From: Carnimonas bestiolae
Lineage (GTDB): Bacteria; Pseudomonadota; Gammaproteobacteria; Pseudomonadales; Halomonadaceae
Direction: 5' to 3' (one strand)
Assembly: GCF_051251125.1 (NCBI RefSeq)
Contig: NZ_JBPCZL010000001.1
Length of the DNA stretch: 64,000 nucleotides
Shown here: one piece after another, positions 18,469 through 25,732 of the stretch
Position numbering within the stretch: position 1 is the first letter of the stretch
Layout: each line of letters begins with the position of its first letter
The notes under the pieces: model-generated
Databases searched by the model: none
The model's input: the letters and a program-made list of their open reading frames with translations, nothing else
What the model was told of the DNA's origin: nothing
Made by a program: the position numbers and the translations under genes

Positions 18469-18496
18469 CTTGATTTCCCCCTCGGCTGCCCACACC
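18469..18496 (+). promoter_or_regulatory. Candidate heat-shock (sigma-32 type) promoter for hslVU
   Basis: CTTGAT (18469-18474), 14 bp, then CCCACACC (18489-18496), about 160 nt before hslV. It resembles the sigma-32 consensus CTTGAAA-N(11-16)-CCCCATNT, with mismatches in the -10 part. hslVU is a heat-shock operon in E. coli. The rest of 18401-18657 shows no gene. Confidence 0.4.
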
Positions 18497-18657
18497 TAGC
18501 CACAAGTAACGCATCGCACAAGCAGCGCCCACGGCATGCTCGGCGATGCATGGCGCTACCGCAGCTTATCGCACGTCATCGCAGGCGGTAGTGCTCACCC
18601 ATTCACCCTTTGTTGGTTTCGCCAACGGCATACCACCAAAGCAGATGAGAGAACCGC

Positions 18658-19179
18658 ATGACCACGATTGTATCGGTGCGCCGAAATGGCCAGGTCGCGC
18701 TGGCCGGAGATGGCCAGGTATCGCTAGGCAATACCGTGATGAAAGGCAACGCCGCCAAGATTCGCCGCTTTCACAAAGGCCAGGTATTGGCCGGATTCGC
18801 CGGCGGCACGGCTGATGCCTTCACGCTGTTTGAACGTTTCGAAGCGCAGCTCGACAAGAACTCGGGCAACCTTACCCGCGCCGCAGTGGAGCTAGCCAAG
18901 GAGTGGCGCACCGACCGTGCGCTGCGCAAACTCGAAGCCATGTTGGTAGTGGCCGACAAAACGGCATCGCTGATTATCACCGGCACTGGCGATGTACTTG
19001 AGCCAGAGCACGGTATCGCTACCATCGGCTCGGGCGGTCAATTCGCGCTGGCGGCGGCACGCGGCATGCTTGAAAACACCGAGCTATCTGCGGCAGAAAT
19101 TACCGAGAAGAGCCTCAGTATCGCGGCTGATATCTGCGTATTTACCAACCACAACATCAAACTGGAAGCGCTGGACTGA
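18658..19179 (+). CDS. hslV: ATP-dependent protease subunit HslV
   Basis: Proteolytic dodecamer of the HslUV protease, degrading misfolded and regulatory proteins in the cytoplasm. The 173-residue product begins MTTIVSV; after Met removal Thr2 is the N-terminal nucleophile. GDGQVSLGNTVMKG and GFAGGTADAFTLFERFE are hallmarks of the family. GAGAG precedes the ATG. Only 4 bp separate its stop from hslU, so the two are cotranscribed. Confidence 0.98.
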   Translation: MTTIVSVRRNGQVALAGDGQVSLGNTVMKGNAAKIRRFHKGQVLAGFAGGTADAFTLFERFEAQLDKNSGNLTRAAVELAKEWRTDRALRKLEAMLVVADKTASLIITGTGDVLEPEHGIATIGSGGQFALAAARGMLENTELSAAEITEKSLSIAADICVFTNHNIKLEALD

Positions 19180-19183
19180 TCCC

Positions 19184-20509
19184 ATGGCACAGATGACCCC
19201 TCGCGAAATCGTAACCGCCCTCGATCAGCACATCGTCGGCCAGGCAGAAGCCAAACGCGCCGTTGCCATCGCGCTGCGTAACCGCTGGCGCCGCATGCAG
19301 CTGGATGACGATCTACGCGGCGAAGTAACCCCCAAGAACATTCTGATGATTGGCCCAACCGGGGTAGGTAAAACAGAAATTGCCCGCCGCTTGGCCAAGC
19401 TGGCCGGCGCGCCCTTCCTCAAGGTAGAAGCCACCAAGTTCACCGAAGTGGGCTATGTCGGCCGCGATGTCGAATCGATCGTGCGTGATCTAGTCGAGAT
19501 GGCTATCAAGCTGGTCCGCGATCAGGCCAAGGAAGAGGTCAAGAACAAGGCCGAAGATCAAGCCGAAGAGCGCATTCTGGACGCCTTGCTGCGCCCGGCC
19601 CGCGGTTCTGAATACGACAGCGGCGGCAGCAAGGACAGCAACACTCGTCAGGTTTTCCGCAAGAAGCTGCGTGAAGGCGAACTGGACGACAAAGAGATAG
19701 AGATCGACGTTACCCCTGCCGGTCAGAACATGGAAATCATGACGCCGCCGGGTATGGAAGAGATGGCCAGCCAGCTGCAGAACATGTTCTCCAATATGAA
19801 CAAGCAGCAGACCGAATCGCGCAAGCTAACGGTCAAGGAAGCCCGTAAGCTGCTGATTGATGAGGAAGCTGGCAAGCTGATCAGCGACGATGATCTGAAA
19901 AGCCGTGCGGTCGAAGCCGTCGAGCAAAACGGTATCGTCTTCCTCGACGAGATCGATAAGGTGGCCAAAGGCAGCAATAACGCCAGCGGCGGCGATGTCT
20001 CGCGTGAAGGCGTGCAGCGCGATCTGCTGCCGCTGATCGAAGGATCGACCGTATCGACCAAATACGGCATGGTGAAAACTGACCATATTCTGTTCATCGC
20101 CTCGGGCGCTTTCCACCTGTCGAAGCCGTCGGATCTGATTCCTGAGCTGCAAGGCCGCTTGCCCATTCGTGTAGAGCTGAGTGCGCTGACTCCGGAAGAC
20201 TTCGAGCGTATTCTCAGGGAGCCTTCGGCATCGCTGACCAAGCAGTACACTTCGCTACTGGGCACCGACGGCCTGAAGATCAGCTTCACTGACGATGGCA
20301 TCAAGCGCATTGCCGAAATTGCCTATCAAGTCAACGAAGGCACCGAAAATATTGGCGCCCGCCGTCTGCACACCGTGATGGAGCGGCTGCTGGAAGAAGC
20401 GCTGTTCGAAGGTGGAGAAATGGCGGAGCAGACCATCGACGCGGCCTATGTGGACGAGCGCCTTGGTGAGCTTGCCCGCGACGAAGACTTGTCGCGCTTT
20501 ATTCTCTAA
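19184..20509 (+). CDS. hslU: HslU ATPase of the HslUV protease
   Basis: AAA+ unfoldase that feeds substrates to HslV. The start is ATG 19184 (MAQMTPREIVTALDQHIVGQ); the frame is open further upstream but only as hslV antiframe. The 441-residue protein has Walker A GPTGVGKTEIAR, the insertion I-domain (about 110-240, acidic/Met-rich), Walker B VFLDEIDKV, sensor residues around LQGRLPIRVEL, the GARRLHTVMERLLE segment, and the C-terminal tail ending FIL that docks into HslV. Confidence 0.98.
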   Translation: MAQMTPREIVTALDQHIVGQAEAKRAVAIALRNRWRRMQLDDDLRGEVTPKNILMIGPTGVGKTEIARRLAKLAGAPFLKVEATKFTEVGYVGRDVESIVRDLVEMAIKLVRDQAKEEVKNKAEDQAEERILDALLRPARGSEYDSGGSKDSNTRQVFRKKLREGELDDKEIEIDVTPAGQNMEIMTPPGMEEMASQLQNMFSNMNKQQTESRKLTVKEARKLLIDEEAGKLISDDDLKSRAVEAVEQNGIVFLDEIDKVAKGSNNASGGDVSREGVQRDLLPLIEGSTVSTKYGMVKTDHILFIASGAFHLSKPSDLIPELQGRLPIRVELSALTPEDFERILREPSASLTKQYTSLLGTDGLKISFTDDGIKRIAEIAYQVNEGTENIGARRLHTVMERLLEEALFEGGEMAEQTIDAAYVDERLGELARDEDLSRFIL

Positions 20510-20536
20510 GACGCCCCGTTAACATCTTGTACGCCA

Positions 20537-20563
20537 AGCCCTGACCACGGTCGGGGCTTTTTT
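20537..20563 (+). terminator. Rho-independent terminator after hslU
   Basis: AGCCCTGAC pairs with GTCGGGGCT (one G-U), loop about 4 nt, followed by T6. It lies 28 bp after the hslU stop. Confidence 0.88.
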
Positions 20564-20672
20564 GCAGGCGGCTAATGGCAAACCCACTCGCCACATTTCA
20601 TTTTCTTGTTTCGTCCGTGGCAGCGGACGTACCATAGACGCCCTGATAGGTATCAAAGGAGCATAGAGCACC

Positions 20673-20849
20673 ATGGCGAAGAACAGCCGCAAATCCGGCC
20701 GAGTCATTCACGACAACGCGCTCAAGGCAGCGCTTAAAACCCCACTTTTCCGACAGCGCGTCGTGAAACCGAAAAAAGGCAAAGGCGCCTACTCTCGCAA
20801 AGGAAGGACGCCATCGCTAGCCAGCCCGCAGGTTACTTTGGCTGCCTAA
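20673..20849 (+). CDS. arfA: Alternative ribosome-rescue factor A
   Basis: Small protein that recruits RF2 to ribosomes stalled on non-stop mRNA when tmRNA is insufficient. The 58-residue ORF begins MAKNSRKSGRVIHDNALK; its core DNALKAALKTPLFRQRV then KPKKGKGAYSRKGR matches E. coli ArfA (DNAIEALLHDPLFRQRVEK, KKGKGSYMRKGR). The KKGKGSYxRKGR part is the mRNA-channel-binding tail. AAAGGAG precedes the ATG by 11 nt. A terminator-like hairpin spans codon 45 to just past the stop. The gene sits between hslU and the DUF971 gene with its own upstream region. Confidence 0.93.
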   Translation: MAKNSRKSGRVIHDNALKAALKTPLFRQRVVKPKKGKGAYSRKGRTPSLASPQVTLAA

Positions 20850-20863
20850 CGATGGCGTCTTTT
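20807..20863 (+). terminator. Hairpin/terminator overlapping the arfA stop codon
   Basis: GACGCCATCG (20807-20816) pairs perfectly with CGATGGCGTC (20850-20859), followed by T4. An inner helix AGCCA (20819-20823)/TGGCT (20839-20843) extends it. The arfA TAA (20847-20849) lies inside the structure next to the right arm. In E. coli, RNase III cleavage or termination in such a hairpin yields a non-stop arfA mRNA that tmRNA tags. The same logic is inferred here. Confidence 0.8.
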
Positions 20864-20894
20864 CGTCAAATTACCGTTATTCAGGGAGCGCACC

Positions 20895-21383
20895 GTGTCG
20901 TCTGACCCTCGCGAACGTTTCGATAGCGCAGCCGAGCAACCCGCTCCTGTACCGCAACATGTTCATTACCACCGTGATCAGCGGGCTCTGGAACTCATCT
21001 ACCACGCCGATGCCATCACGCCCCCATACGCAGGCGATCAATTAGCCAACGCGCTCACAGACGACCAAGGCCTTGCCCATTTCACCCTGCCGGTGGAACT
21101 GTTGCGCGTGTTCTCGCCCTCGGCCGAAGTGCGTGGTCACAGCCCCGATCAAGCGGTGCTGCAAACCGGTAAGCGCGATGTCACGCTGCTGAATATCGAG
21201 CCGGTGGGCAACTACGCACTCAAGCTGTTTTTCGATGACGGGCACAACAGCGGCATCTACAGTTGGGCCTTCTTATTTGAGCTGGCTATTCACCGCAACG
21301 AGTGGTGGCAGCACTATATGAAAGAGCTCGAAGCCGCAGGCGCCTCGCGCGCACCGCTGGGCATTCAAATCAAGCAGCTCTAG
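20895..21383 (+). CDS. DUF971 (gamma-butyrobetaine hydroxylase-like N-terminal) protein
   Basis: Small protein with the DUF971 domain also found at the N-terminus of gamma-butyrobetaine dioxygenases; the role of the stand-alone bacterial form is not established. The 162-residue protein has a leader of about 30 residues, then RALELIYHADAI, LPVELLRVFSPSAEVRGHSP, NIEPVGNYALKLFFDDGHNSGIYSW and a C-terminal helix with WWQHYMKELEAAG. The GHNSGIYSW segment is the family signature. The position after hslVU is the same as in Pseudomonas. Confidence 0.93.
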   Translation: MSSDPRERFDSAAEQPAPVPQHVHYHRDQRALELIYHADAITPPYAGDQLANALTDDQGLAHFTLPVELLRVFSPSAEVRGHSPDQAVLQTGKRDVTLLNIEPVGNYALKLFFDDGHNSGIYSWAFLFELAIHRNEWWQHYMKELEAAGASRAPLGIQIKQL

Positions 21384-21649
21384 AGCGCCCAACACAATGA
21401 TTGTGCGGTGCCTCGGCGCCATGGCCACATGGATTCGAGCTCGAGCATCATCCATCCCTGCATGATCCAGGCGATCCCCTGCGCTGCTGCATATCGCTCC
21501 GCCCGGCAAGCGCGCGCTCTTCCTCTGCTTGAGCGCTACGCTACTCCATCGGCTTGCTCTCGCTTGTTGTTCCACCCCGGTAACCGCTCGGTGGACGCCT
21601 TATCCTTTCGCCTTATAACGACTCAACTGCCCCTGTAAGCGATTACACT
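21384..21649. other. Intergenic region before psrA
   Basis: No convincing gene on either strand; short open frames have no ribosome site or family resemblance. The right end carries the control region of the TetR gene. I see no clear terminator for the DUF971 gene here. Confidence 0.5.
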
Positions 21650-21673
21650 CGTTTCAAACAGTTATTTGAAACG
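21650..21673. promoter_or_regulatory. Palindromic operator in front of the PsrA-like regulator
   Basis: Perfect 9-bp arms CGTTTCAAA (21650-21658) and TTTGAAACG (21665-21673) separated by CAGTTA. It ends where the GGGG ribosome site of the TetR gene begins, 9 bp from the ATG. PsrA of Pseudomonas recognises C/GAAAC-N(2-4)-GTTTG/C-type dyads on its own promoter and on fad genes, so autorepression is likely. Confidence 0.7.
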
Positions 21674-21682
21674 GGGTAAATA

Positions 21683-22351
21683 ATGGGTGAACCGCTCGCC
21701 GTACCAGCGTCCACCGCTGAGATCATTTTGGATGCTGCCGAGGCCGTTTTCGCCGCCGACGGTGACACGCACGCCTCGCTGCGCTGCATTACCAGTCATG
21801 CGGGCGTAAACATCGCTGCCGTTAATTATCACTTCGGCTCGAAGGATGGCCTGATCAAGGCAGTACTCGAGCGCCGCATGGGCGAGCTTAACCGCGAGCG
21901 CCTGCGCCGTCTTGATGAGCTGGAAAGCGGCGATGAACCGCCGCGCCCCTCGCAGCTTATCAAAGCCTACTTCGGCCCGCTGATTACCTTCGCCAGTCAG
22001 CAAAATTCCGATGCGCGAGCCTTTGTCGCACTGATTGAGCGCAGCGTTACCAACCCCAATAGCTTTACTCAGGCCATCGTCGCCGATCAGTTCGAGCAGG
22101 TGGTGCTGCGCTACCGTAACGCTTTCCATGCTGCGCTACCGCAGGTGCCCAAGGCGGAAGTGAGCTGGCGTTTCCAGTTCATGCTGGGCGCGACTGCCTA
22201 TGCACTTTACGGCTCGAGTCAGTTGGCGCTGCTGTTTGACGTCGAAGAGTCTCATGAAGAGAGCCTGGCCCGCCTGGAACCACGCTTGATGAGCTTCCTG
22301 CTGGGCGGCTTGCGCACACCTTTGCCTGAAGTAGATGGCAATACGCCCTGA
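21683..22351 (+). CDS. psrA: TetR-family regulator, PsrA-like (fatty-acid responsive)
   Basis: Repressor of beta-oxidation genes released by long-chain fatty acids, by analogy with PsrA. The 222-residue protein has an N-terminal TetR helix-turn-helix (about 10-60; EIILDAAEAVFAADG, SLRCITSHAGVNIAAVNYHFGSKDGLIKAV). LRxITxxAGVNxAAVNYHFGSK is the PsrA-type recognition region. The C-terminal part is the ligand and dimer domain. It lies 43 bp ahead of fadI, in the same direction as the fad genes it presumably controls, with a palindrome over its own start region. Confidence 0.82.
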   Translation: MGEPLAVPASTAEIILDAAEAVFAADGDTHASLRCITSHAGVNIAAVNYHFGSKDGLIKAVLERRMGELNRERLRRLDELESGDEPPRPSQLIKAYFGPLITFASQQNSDARAFVALIERSVTNPNSFTQAIVADQFEQVVLRYRNAFHAALPQVPKAEVSWRFQFMLGATAYALYGSSQLALLFDVEESHEESLARLEPRLMSFLLGGLRTPLPEVDGNTP

Positions 22352-22394
22352 ACCCACCACGATGGCACTGTATCGCCGTTCGGAAGGAGCTTCG

Positions 22395-23696
22395 ATGACA
22401 TTCCAACCTGTCTATATTGTCGATGGCATGCGATCGCCTTTCCTGAAAGCGGCGGGCGCTCCGGGACCATTTTCAGCAGCTGACCTTGCCGTACAAACAG
22501 GCCGTGCGCTGCTGCTGCGTAATGGCGAGCTTGGCCGCCATCTCGATGAAGTGATCATCGGCTGTGCGGCGCCCTCCCCCGACGAGGTCAACATAGGGCG
22601 CGTAATTGCCCTGCGGCTGGGCCTCGACCAGCGCATTCCGGCCTGGACCGTGATGCGTAACTGCGCCTCGGGAATGCAGGCACTCGACAGTGCCATCGCT
22701 AATATTCAGCGCGGCACCAGTCAGCTAGTGCTGGCAGGCGGCGTCGATGCCCTTTCGCACGCGCCGCTATTATTTTCCAACGCGATGGTGCGCTGGCTGG
22801 CGCAGTGGTACAAGGCGCGCTCCGTGGGCGAGCGAGCACGCGCGCTGTCGGCCTTCAAACCGCACTATCTGGCCCCGGTGATTGGGCTGCTGAAAGGTCT
22901 TACTGATCCAGTGGTGGGCCTTTCCATGGGCCAAACCGCCGAAAATCTGGCGCACGCTTTCGGCATCGACCGAACCGCCATGGGTCGCTTTGCGGTGCAA
23001 AGCCACCAGCGTGCCATGGCCGCTCGCGATGGCGGGCATTTCGATCACGAAATCGCTGCGCTGATCGATGGTAGCGGCAAGGTCTATCAGCACGATGACG
23101 GCATTCGTGACGATTCCAGCGTAGAGCGTTTAGCCAAGCTCAAGCCAGTGTTTGATAAGCCTGCGGGTAACGTTACCGCCGGCAACAGCTCACAGGTCAC
23201 CGACGGTGCTGCGCTGCTGATGCTGGCATCGGAGCAAGCCGTCAACGACTACCAGCTCACGCCATTAGGAAAAATTACCGACAGCCAGTGGGCCGGCCTC
23301 TCGCCTGCGCAAATGGGGCTTGGGCCCGTCCATGCCGCTACCCCCATTCTCAAACGCCAGCAGCTCTCCCCCAATGATCTTGACGCATGGGAGATCAACG
23401 AAGCCTTCGCTGCACAGGTACTGGCGTGTCAGGCGGCGTGGAAGGACCAGCACTACTGCGAGAGCGCGCTCGATTATGCGGCGCCGGGGCCGATCGACCC
23501 ACAGCGCCTGAACGTCGATGGCGGCGCGATTGCGCTGGGACATCCGGTCGGCGCGTCCGGTGCGCGTATTGTCCTGCATCTGCTCAACGTGCTTAAACAT
23601 CGCCAGCAGCAGCGCGGCATTGCGGCTATCTGCATCGGCGGTGGTCAAGGCGGCGCCATGCTGATTGAGAATCTTAGCCAGGGGGTTGCCTCATGA
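22395..23696 (+). CDS. fadI: Acetyl-CoA C-acyltransferase (3-ketoacyl-CoA thiolase), FadI type
   Basis: Last step of beta-oxidation: thiolytic cleavage of 3-ketoacyl-CoA. Start ATG 22395 (MTFQPVYIVDGMRSPF) has GGAAGGAG upstream; the 20 codons before it are not family-like. The 433-residue length, longer than FadA (about 390), and the partner gene point to FadI. Catalytic residues are visible: nucleophile Cys in VMRNCASGMQ, His in ALGHPVGASGARI and Cys in CIGGGQGGA. The stop overlaps the ATG of fadJ by 4 bp (ATGA), giving a coupled trifunctional-enzyme pair. Confidence 0.93.
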   Translation: MTFQPVYIVDGMRSPFLKAAGAPGPFSAADLAVQTGRALLLRNGELGRHLDEVIIGCAAPSPDEVNIGRVIALRLGLDQRIPAWTVMRNCASGMQALDSAIANIQRGTSQLVLAGGVDALSHAPLLFSNAMVRWLAQWYKARSVGERARALSAFKPHYLAPVIGLLKGLTDPVVGLSMGQTAENLAHAFGIDRTAMGRFAVQSHQRAMAARDGGHFDHEIAALIDGSGKVYQHDDGIRDDSSVERLAKLKPVFDKPAGNVTAGNSSQVTDGAALLMLASEQAVNDYQLTPLGKITDSQWAGLSPAQMGLGPVHAATPILKRQQLSPNDLDAWEINEAFAAQVLACQAAWKDQHYCESALDYAAPGPIDPQRLNVDGGAIALGHPVGASGARIVLHLLNVLKHRQQQRGIAAICIGGGQGGAMLIENLSQGVAS

Positions 23697-25657
23697 GCCA
23701 TGATCACGCACCCAACACCGTGGGCGATTGGACACTCAGCCGTGACCAGCACGACATCGCACTGCTGAGCCTCGATTGCACGAACCGCGAGGTGAACACC
23801 CTAACGCCAGCGGTGCTGGACGATCTTTCAACGCTACTCAGTGAGCTTGAACAGCACCCCCCAGCAGGTCTGATCATTCGTTCTGGCAAGGTCGGCAGTT
23901 TTATCGTCGGCGCTGACATCGACCAGTTCGCCGCGGTCGACAGCTATCAAGCATTAGAACCGCTGATTCGCAGCGGATGGGACACCTATTCTCAACTGGC
24001 GAAGCTGCCCTTCCCAACGCTGGCACTGATTGATGGTCACTGCCTCGGCGGTGGTCTGGAGCTGGCGCTGGCATGTCGCTACCGCGTTGCCGTTGATCGT
24101 CCTAGCGCAAAGCTGGGACTTCCGGAAGTCATGCTGGGCATCCTGCCGGCGTGGGGCGGTATCAAGCGTTTGCCTGAATTGATTGGCGCTGCGGCAGCAC
24201 TGCCGCTGCTGCTCAGCGGCAAACAGCTGGCTCCGCGACGCGCGGCGTCACTCGGCATTGTCGATCTGGTGGTTGCCGAGCGCGTGGCTGAAGGCACTGC
24301 CTCCCACGTTGTGCTCAACGGCATCGCACCGCGCAAACGCTCGTGGCTGGCGCGCGCCTCCAACACCGCGATGCTTAAGCCATTGATTGCCAAACGGGTA
24401 CGCCGTGATATCGAGCGCAAGGATCCACACCAGCATTACCCAGCGCCGCGCATCATTGCGGAAGTATGGGAGAAACACGATGGCAATCCGCTAGAGGCCC
24501 CGCAGCAGCTCGACGCGCTGATTCAGTCGCCGGTGACGCCTCAGTTGATACGGCTGTTTGGACTTCAGGAGCAGTTGAAAGGCACGGCACGCCAGCCAAA
24601 CGTTGCTCCCATGCGGCGAGTGCATGTGGTGGGGGCCGGGGTGATGGGCGGTGATATCGCCGCCTGGTGTGCGCTGAAGGGGTTCAGGGTCACGCTGCAG
24701 GATCAGGATATCGAACGCATTGCGCCCGCCATTGGCCGCGCCCAGCAGCTGTTCAAACGCCGCTTGCGTCGCGATAAGCGAGCCATTACCGCCGCTTTCG
24801 ATCGCCTTATTGCCGACCCGCAAGGGTTAGGTGTTGCCAGCGCCGATGTGGTGATCGAGGCCATCGGTGAACAGCTAGAGGCCAAGCACGCGCTCTACCA
24901 AGCGCTGGAGCCACACCTCAAAGCGGATGCCATTCTAGCCACCAATACCTCCAGCCTCGCCTTGGAGGCGCTGCGTGAAGGGCTCGAACAGCCGCAACGC
25001 TTGATCGGCATTCACTTCTTCAATCCCGTGGCCAGAATGCCGCTGGTCGAAGTCGTCCACACCGGCGATGCAGACAGCGATGCCGTGCAGCGCGCCTGCG
25101 CCTTCGTGGGGGCCATCGACAAATTACCGCTGAAGGTGAAAAGCACCCCTGGCTTTTTGGTCAATGCGGTATTGGCGCCCTACTTGCTTGAGGCAATGCG
25201 CGCACTCGATGAAGGCACCAGCAAGGCAGCCATCGATACCAGCATGGAAGCATTCGGTATGCCGATGGGGCCGCTGGCATTGGCCGACACGGTGGGGCTC
25301 GATGTCATTCACGCAGCTGGCAGCGCTTTGCAAGATGCCGCTCAAGTGCCGCGCTGTCTGACCGAGAGGCTCGAGCTAGGGCATCTGGGGCGCAAAAGCG
25401 GCCGCGGTTTCTACCACTGGCCCGAGGGCAAACGTGACAAACGAGCCGATCAGGAAAGCGGCGACGTTTCCGCTGATCGCCAGTTGGCGCTGCGGCTAAT
25501 TACGCCACTGGTAGAACAAACCCGCCAGCAATTGCACAACGGTATCGTGGAAAGCGCCGATCTGGCCGACGCGGGCGTCATTTTCGGCACTGGCTATGCG
25601 CCCTTCAGCGGCGGACCGCTGACCGACTCACGCATTGCTGCAAAGGATGATATCTGA
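23693..25657 (+). CDS. fadJ: Fatty acid oxidation complex alpha subunit (enoyl-CoA hydratase / 3-hydroxyacyl-CoA dehydrogenase), FadJ-like
   Basis: Bifunctional enzyme for hydration and NAD-dependent oxidation in beta-oxidation. Domains: hydratase/isomerase (about 15-200; GADIDQF, GHCLGGGLELALACRYR, LGLPEVMLGILPAWGG), a linker helix, the NAD-binding dehydrogenase domain (about 305-480; VHVVGAGVMGGDIAAW, GIHFFNPVARMPLVEVV) and the C-terminal dehydrogenase repeat (about 485-580; TPGFLVNAVLAPYLLEA). At 654 residues it is shorter than FadJ/FadB (about 715); the last helical repeat is reduced. Placed with the thiolase and ligase. Confidence 0.93.
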   Translation: MSHDHAPNTVGDWTLSRDQHDIALLSLDCTNREVNTLTPAVLDDLSTLLSELEQHPPAGLIIRSGKVGSFIVGADIDQFAAVDSYQALEPLIRSGWDTYSQLAKLPFPTLALIDGHCLGGGLELALACRYRVAVDRPSAKLGLPEVMLGILPAWGGIKRLPELIGAAAALPLLLSGKQLAPRRAASLGIVDLVVAERVAEGTASHVVLNGIAPRKRSWLARASNTAMLKPLIAKRVRRDIERKDPHQHYPAPRIIAEVWEKHDGNPLEAPQQLDALIQSPVTPQLIRLFGLQEQLKGTARQPNVAPMRRVHVVGAGVMGGDIAAWCALKGFRVTLQDQDIERIAPAIGRAQQLFKRRLRRDKRAITAAFDRLIADPQGLGVASADVVIEAIGEQLEAKHALYQALEPHLKADAILATNTSSLALEALREGLEQPQRLIGIHFFNPVARMPLVEVVHTGDADSDAVQRACAFVGAIDKLPLKVKSTPGFLVNAVLAPYLLEAMRALDEGTSKAAIDTSMEAFGMPMGPLALADTVGLDVIHAAGSALQDAAQVPRCLTERLELGHLGRKSGRGFYHWPEGKRDKRADQESGDVSADRQLALRLITPLVEQTRQQLHNGIVESADLADAGVIFGTGYAPFSGGPLTDSRIAAKDDI

Positions 25658-25732
25658 CCGGCGCACGACCACTGATTAACGCAAGGCTTGATTCAACCAC
25701 CCGTGACTCCCCGCATTGACTGGAGGCGAACT

